Source of the DNA: Accumulibacter sp031732815
GTDB taxonomy: Bacteria; Pseudomonadota; Gammaproteobacteria; Burkholderiales; Rhodocyclaceae
Reading direction: 5' to 3'
DNA: 64,000 nt
Assembly (NCBI RefSeq): GCF_031732815.1
Contig: NZ_JAVMKF010000304.1
Location: 1-64,000, forward strand
Shown: one piece after another, positions 61,915 through 64,000 of the stretch
Layout of the letters: every line of letters begins with the position of its first letter
How positions within the stretch are numbered: the stretch's first letter is position 1
The notes under the pieces: model-generated
The model's input: only the letters and a program-made list of their open reading frames with translations
Databases searched by the model: none
What the model was told of the DNA's origin: nothing
Position numbers and translations under genes: made by a program

Positions 61915-64000
61915 TCACAGCGTCTCCCACATCTTCTGCAAACGCTTGCTCGAAACGGGTACCGGCGTGCGTAGTTCCTGGGCAAAGAGCTGCACGCGCA
62001 ACTCCTCGAGCAGCCAGCGAAATTGTTCGAGTTGCGGCTCGCGGACGCCCTGTTTGGCGCGCAGCGTCGCGCGCCGCTGGTAGTTGGCCCAGAGCGGCGC
62101 ATACTCGGCCAACAAGCGAGCGTCGCGCGCAGCGCCCGGCGCGCCGGCCGCCTTCAGCTTGTCGAGGCGCAGCGCGATGGCCTGCAGATAGCGCGGGTAG
62201 TGCTGCAGACGGACGAACGGCGTGTCGGCGATGAAGCGCTTGCCGATCAGTCGCCCGAGTTGCTCTTCGACATCCTGCAGCACGCTGCGGTAAGCCCGAC
62301 ACGCGGGCAGCCTTTTCTGCACCATTTGCCATTCGCCGAGGATTTGCCCGACCAGCCGACAGATCTCCTGCGCCAGCAAGGCAAGGCGTGGCTTCGCCTC
62401 GCTGCAGCGCCGGCGAAAAGCGGCCTCGTCGGTCGGCCACGGCTCGCCCAGGCAGGCGCGGGAAAAAGTGACTTCGATCAACTGCCGGCGCAGATCGTCG
62501 AGCGTTCCCAGCACCATGAACTGCATCGCCATCTGGGTCAAGCCCGGCAGGTTCTTTTCGAGATAGCGCACCTGGTCGCGCAACTGCAGCATGCAGAGTC
62601 GGCGCAAGCCGCCCGGGTGCTGGCCTTGCGCTTCTTCCAGCGAATCGAAAACGACCAGTGAAACGCTGTCGCCCTCGTCGACCAGCGCCGGATAGCCGAC
62701 CGTCGGCTGGCCGCCGCTGCCGACCGTCTCGGCCATTTCCGGCAGTTCGCCGAAGACCCAATCGGCCATCCGGCGGTACTCGCCCGGGGTTTCGTGCAGT
62801 TGGCAAAACTCGTCCTTCGCCGCCCGGCCCCACTCGCTGCGCAACTCGGCCAGCTTGCGGCTCATGCCGATCTGTCGCCCGCCGTCGTCGACCAGGCGGA
62901 AATTGAGTTGCAGGTGGGCGGGCAAGGCATCCGGACGAAAGGCGTCGGGGGTAATCTCCCAGCCACGCGCGTTCAGCCCGCGCGTCTGCAGAATGAAGCC
63001 GATCAGCGCGCTGAGCAGAGGTTTGTCAGCCGGCTCGACCCGGGCGACGAACTCGCCGGCAAAGGCGGGCAGCGGCACCAGCTTGGCGCGAATCCGTTGC
63101 GGCAAGGTCTTCAACAGAAGCTCGACCTTTTGTGCCAGCAAGCCCGGCACCAGCCACTCGCAGCGCGCCGCCGGAAGCTGATTGAGCTGGGCGAGCGGCA
63201 GCGTCAGCGTGACGCCATCGCGTGGACTGCCGGGCTCGAAGTGATAGCAGAGCTCGTACTCGTTGCCGGCGATGCGCAACGCGTGCGGGAAAGTTTCGGT
63301 CGTGACCCCGGCCGCTTCGTGCCGCATCAGGTCGGCGCGCTGCAGGTAGAGCAACTGCGGGTGTTCGCGCTCGGCGTCCCGTCGCCAGTCGTCGAAGCTC
63401 GCACCGTTGTAGGCGCCGACGGGCAGCAGGCGATCGTAGAAGGCAACGATCAGTTCATCGTCCACCAGGACATCGGGCCGGCGCGACTTGTGTTCAAGCA
63501 TCTCGATGTCGAGGACGAGTTGCTGGTTGTGCGTGAAGAAGCCCCAGCGCCGTGCGTATTCGGGACTGACCTCGCCGGCGACGAGCGCCTGGCGGATGAA
63601 GATGTCGCGCGCCGCCGCCGGGTCGAGCGGACCGAAATGCACCCGCCGGCGCGGCTCGACGACGATCCCGTAGAGCGTGACGCGTTCGAAAGCGACCACC
63701 TGCATGGCCGACTTTTCCCAATGCGGGTCGAACCAGCTCCGCTTCAGCAGATGCGCACCGACGCGTTCAAGCCACTCGGCTTCGATGCGCGCGACACAAC
63801 GGGCATAAAGTCGCGTCGTGTCGCTGATCTCCGCGGCGACGATCCACTTGCCGGCCTTCTTCTGCAACGCCGAAGCGGGATGAATCGCGAAGCGGATTCC
63901 ACGCGCGCCCAGATAGAGCGCAGAATCTTCCGACTTGCAGCCAATATTGCCCAGCAGACCGGCAAGCAGCGCCCGATGGATCGCCTCGTAGGTCGCCGGC
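61915..64000 (-). CDS. hrpA: HrpA, DEAH-box ATP-dependent RNA helicase (C-terminal part, runs off the window)
   Basis: At least 695 residues are visible; the reading frame is open to the window edge, so the N-terminal helicase motifs lie outside. Visible parts are an OB-fold region (IHRALLAGLLGNIG, ALYLGARGIRF, WIVAAEISDTTRLYA) and the large DUF3418 C-terminal domain typical of HrpA (ARRWGFFTHNQQ, LRIAGNEYELCYHFEPGSP, RWLLEELRVQLFAQEL). HrpA is a helicase that rescues stalled or collided ribosomes. Confidence 0.93.
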   Translation of the reverse strand, partial: PATYEAIHRALLAGLLGNIGCKSEDSALYLGARGIRFAIHPASALQKKAGKWIVAAEISDTTRLYARCVARIEAEWLERVGAHLLKRSWFDPHWEKSAMQVVAFERVTLYGIVVEPRRRVHFGPLDPAAARDIFIRQALVAGEVSPEYARRWGFFTHNQQLVLDIEMLEHKSRRPDVLVDDELIVAFYDRLLPVGAYNGASFDDWRRDAEREHPQLLYLQRADLMRHEAAGVTTETFPHALRIAGNEYELCYHFEPGSPRDGVTLTLPLAQLNQLPAARCEWLVPGLLAQKVELLLKTLPQRIRAKLVPLPAFAGEFVARVEPADKPLLSALIGFILQTRGLNARGWEITPDAFRPDALPAHLQLNFRLVDDGGRQIGMSRKLAELRSEWGRAAKDEFCQLHETPGEYRRMADWVFGELPEMAETVGSGGQPTVGYPALVDEGDSVSLVVFDSLEEAQGQHPGGLRRLCMLQLRDQVRYLEKNLPGLTQMAMQFMVLGTLDDLRRQLIEVTFSRACLGEPWPTDEAAFRRRCSEAKPRLALLAQEICRLVGQILGEWQMVQKRLPACRAYRSVLQDVEEQLGRLIGKRFIADTPFVRLQHYPRYLQAIALRLDKLKAAGAPGAARDARLLAEYAPLWANYQRRATLRAKQGVREPQLEQFRWLLEELRVQLFAQELRTPVPVSSKRLQKMWETL

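Overview
The window is high-GC DNA from a denitrifying, PHB-storing betaproteobacterium, most like Rhodocyclaceae / Candidatus Accumulibacter. The case rests on a heme d1 (nir) cluster with a NirDL fusion, a betaproteobacterial Mla-MurA operon, an MSHA-type pilus locus, kdsD-kdsC-lptC-lptA, two phasins and a PHB-depolymerase-like esterase. This is inference from gene content; no rRNA or tRNA marker was seen. A run of exactly 100 N (25427-25526) shows it is a scaffolded draft assembly.

Layout. 1-4.1 kb: end of an ABC permease, then a thioredoxin-like gene and nirF-nirDL-nirG-nirH. 4.2-12.4 kb (mostly minus): a three-part PHB-depolymerase-like esterase, a DUF3047 protein, two arsenosugar-type glycosyltransferases, a formylglycine-generating-enzyme-fold (FGE) protein facing a caspase-like protein, and a small zinc-ribbon membrane protein. 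12.5-21 kb: dsbB, an RstAB-like two-component pair, two tiny ORFs, mscS, rsmB, a DUF3108 gene, purN and dedA. 21.2-28.5 kb is the accessory island: an IS630 element, a DUF4062-STAND-FGE protein whose last 45 codons look like a diversity-generating-retroelement (DGR) variable region, a mosaic of duplicated fragments around the assembly gap, an Rpn-type nuclease with 12-bp tandem repeats, and a CorA-like membrane protein. 28.7-39.2 kb is housekeeping: mutL-miaA, a DUF3579 gene, then on the minus strand mlaF-E-D-A-C-B, an ABC-2 exporter, ibaG and murA.

39.3-56.7 kb is an MSHA-type pilus locus: sigma-54 activator, mshM, mshL, mshN, mshE, mshG, alignment-complex genes and prepilins. A class III adenylate cyclase and a sensor kinase sit inside it. 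A sigma-54-like promoter precedes the last pilin gene, which fits control by the activator at the other end. MshE carries two c-di-GMP-binding-type motifs. 56.9-59.6 kb is kdsD-kdsC-lptC-lptA. 59.7-61.1 kb holds two phasins behind a strong sigma-70 promoter flanked by a perfect 12-bp inverted repeat with a TGC-N3-GCA core. The window ends with a CinA/MoaB-domain gene and the C-terminal part of hrpA.

The best candidate for something new is 21.2-28.5 kb: a STAND NTPase with a DUF4062 head and a putatively hypervariable FGE tail, next to duplicated remnants of its own neighbourhood. No reverse transcriptase or template repeat is visible here, so any DGR machinery would have to lie in the gap or elsewhere.
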